From Bacteroidetes bacterium SW_11_45_7 (lineage in GTDB: Bacteria; Bacteroidota; Bacteroidia; Chitinophagales; SW-11-45-7), in contig PXTV01000180.1 of the NCBI GenBank assembly GCA_003022985.1, positions 1 through 5,851 of the forward strand: 5,851 nt of DNA. The letters are read 5' to 3'. This document shows, piece by piece, positions 5,284 through 5,851 of this stretch. Every line of letters starts with the position of its first letter. Position 1 is the first letter of the stretch. The notes below the pieces were generated by a model that saw nothing but the letters and a program-made list of their open reading frames with translations, was not told where the DNA came from and searched no databases. The position numbers and the translations under genes were made by a program.

Positions 5284-5851
5284 ATGTGTACACTTACGTT
5301 TTTACCCATTTCGGAACGTTCATTTCTGCTCGGGGCCAACCGCGATGAAAGCCCGCATCGTTCACCGGCCCAACCACCTGTCAAAAAAGACATCAATGGC
5401 CAGACGGTCCTTTACCCGGTAGATGGGCAAGCTGGTGGCACATGGATTGCAGCATCTGACCACAAGAGAATTGCATGTGTATTAAACGGTGCATTTGCCC
5501 CTCACCCTTACAACCCGCCTTACCGCTTGAGCAGAGGGTTAATGGTGCTCGCATCATTCAAATGGCCCACAACCAAAGCGTTTATCGATCATTTCAATTT
5601 TGAAGGGATCGAGCCCTTTACTTATGTTTCCTTTGAGTGGGGTGAAAGCCAGGCCGACAAGATTTCAGTCACCGAGCTGCGATGGGATGGCGAGCAAAAG
5701 CACGTCAAAACACTAAACGGAAAGGAACCGCACATCTGGTCGTCAGCGTCCCTCTACACAAAGGAAGCAATAGCCAAGCGCAAAAGATGGTTCGAGGAAT
5801 GGCTACAAGAGCACAACAAGTATCGAGCAGAAGATATTCTTCAATTTCATC
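5284..5851 (+). CDS. NRDE-family (TANGO2-like) protein, C-terminus beyond the right edge
   Basis: Homologue of the NRDE / TANGO2 family (Transport and Golgi organisation 2). Eukaryotic members have been linked to lipid, acyl-CoA or heme handling; the bacterial role is unsettled. The frame is open from ATG at 5284 to the edge (189 codons). Hallmarks: N-terminal Met-Cys (MCTLTFLP), the signature ANRDE at residues 18-22 that names the family, PVDGQAGGTWIA (45-56), CVLNGAF (65-71), and RLSRG (81-85). Met followed by Cys at position 2 recalls Ntn-hydrolase-type proteins, where the exposed Cys is the nucleophile; whether that holds here is not known. The family is usually about 230-270 residues, so some 40-80 are beyond the window. 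The start lies 7 bases after the TAA of the rhomboid tail, implying co-transcription. No frame damage is visible in this gene. Confidence 0.9.
   Translation, partial: MCTLTFLPISERSFLLGANRDESPHRSPAQPPVKKDINGQTVLYPVDGQAGGTWIAASDHKRIACVLNGAFAPHPYNPPYRLSRGLMVLASFKWPTTKAFIDHFNFEGIEPFTYVSFEWGESQADKISVTELRWDGEQKHVKTLNGKEPHIWSSASLYTKEAIAKRKRWFEEWLQEHNKYRAEDILQFH

Noticed and set aside
5127..5396. Minus-strand open frame of 89 codons across the rhomboid tail and NRDE start
   Set aside because: Antisense to two recognisable coding segments and without family features.

Overview
The window looks like a chromosomal piece of a Bacteroidota bacterium, most likely from the Cytophagales side. The basis is family resemblance (a bacterial 5-alpha-reductase homologue, a YqaA-type DedA protein, a short rhomboid with an acidic tail, an NRDE protein), an apparent lack of Shine-Dalgarno sequences before the starts, and one exact TAnnTTTG promoter -7 box. 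The genus cannot be told from the sequence. I see no mobile element, tRNA, rRNA, CRISPR array or phage gene.

Layout, left to right. Positions 1-1361 (minus strand, running off the left edge) hold an MscS-type mechanosensitive channel with a signal peptide and an extra extracytoplasmic N-terminal region. Divergent from it, at 1509-2306, is an NAD(P)-dependent extended-SDR/epimerase whose reading frame stops early. The matching C-terminal tail lies just behind it (2307-2446), but behind an in-frame TAG and a frame change. Then comes an intact 5-alpha-reductase-family membrane protein (2470-3231). It converges on a YqaA-like VTT/DedA-superfamily membrane protein (3328-3819, minus). Between that gene and a small lipoprotein gene (3989-4438, plus) lies a strong dyad at 3937-3964. 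After a 276-base gap without a convincing gene comes a rhomboid protease (4715-5218). Its catalytic-histidine helix is displaced into another frame (to 5276). A 7-base gap then leads to an NRDE/TANGO2-type protein that runs off the right edge (5284-5851).

How they fit together. Most products are predicted membrane or envelope proteins: osmotic-stress channel, membrane reductase, DedA-like protein, lipoprotein, rhomboid protease. The SDR and 5-alpha-reductase genes form a probable two-gene unit that could act in turn on a sterol- or isoprenoid-like substrate; this is inferred from family and adjacency only.

The most notable observation is that two separate genes (SDR and rhomboid) both look like full-length family members from which a short internal piece has been lost out of frame: about 30 nt in the SDR and about 75 nt in the rhomboid. 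In each case the rest of the tail remains readable in a new frame. This points to recent gene decay or to a systematic sequence or assembly error. I do not see clear evidence for a new biological system.
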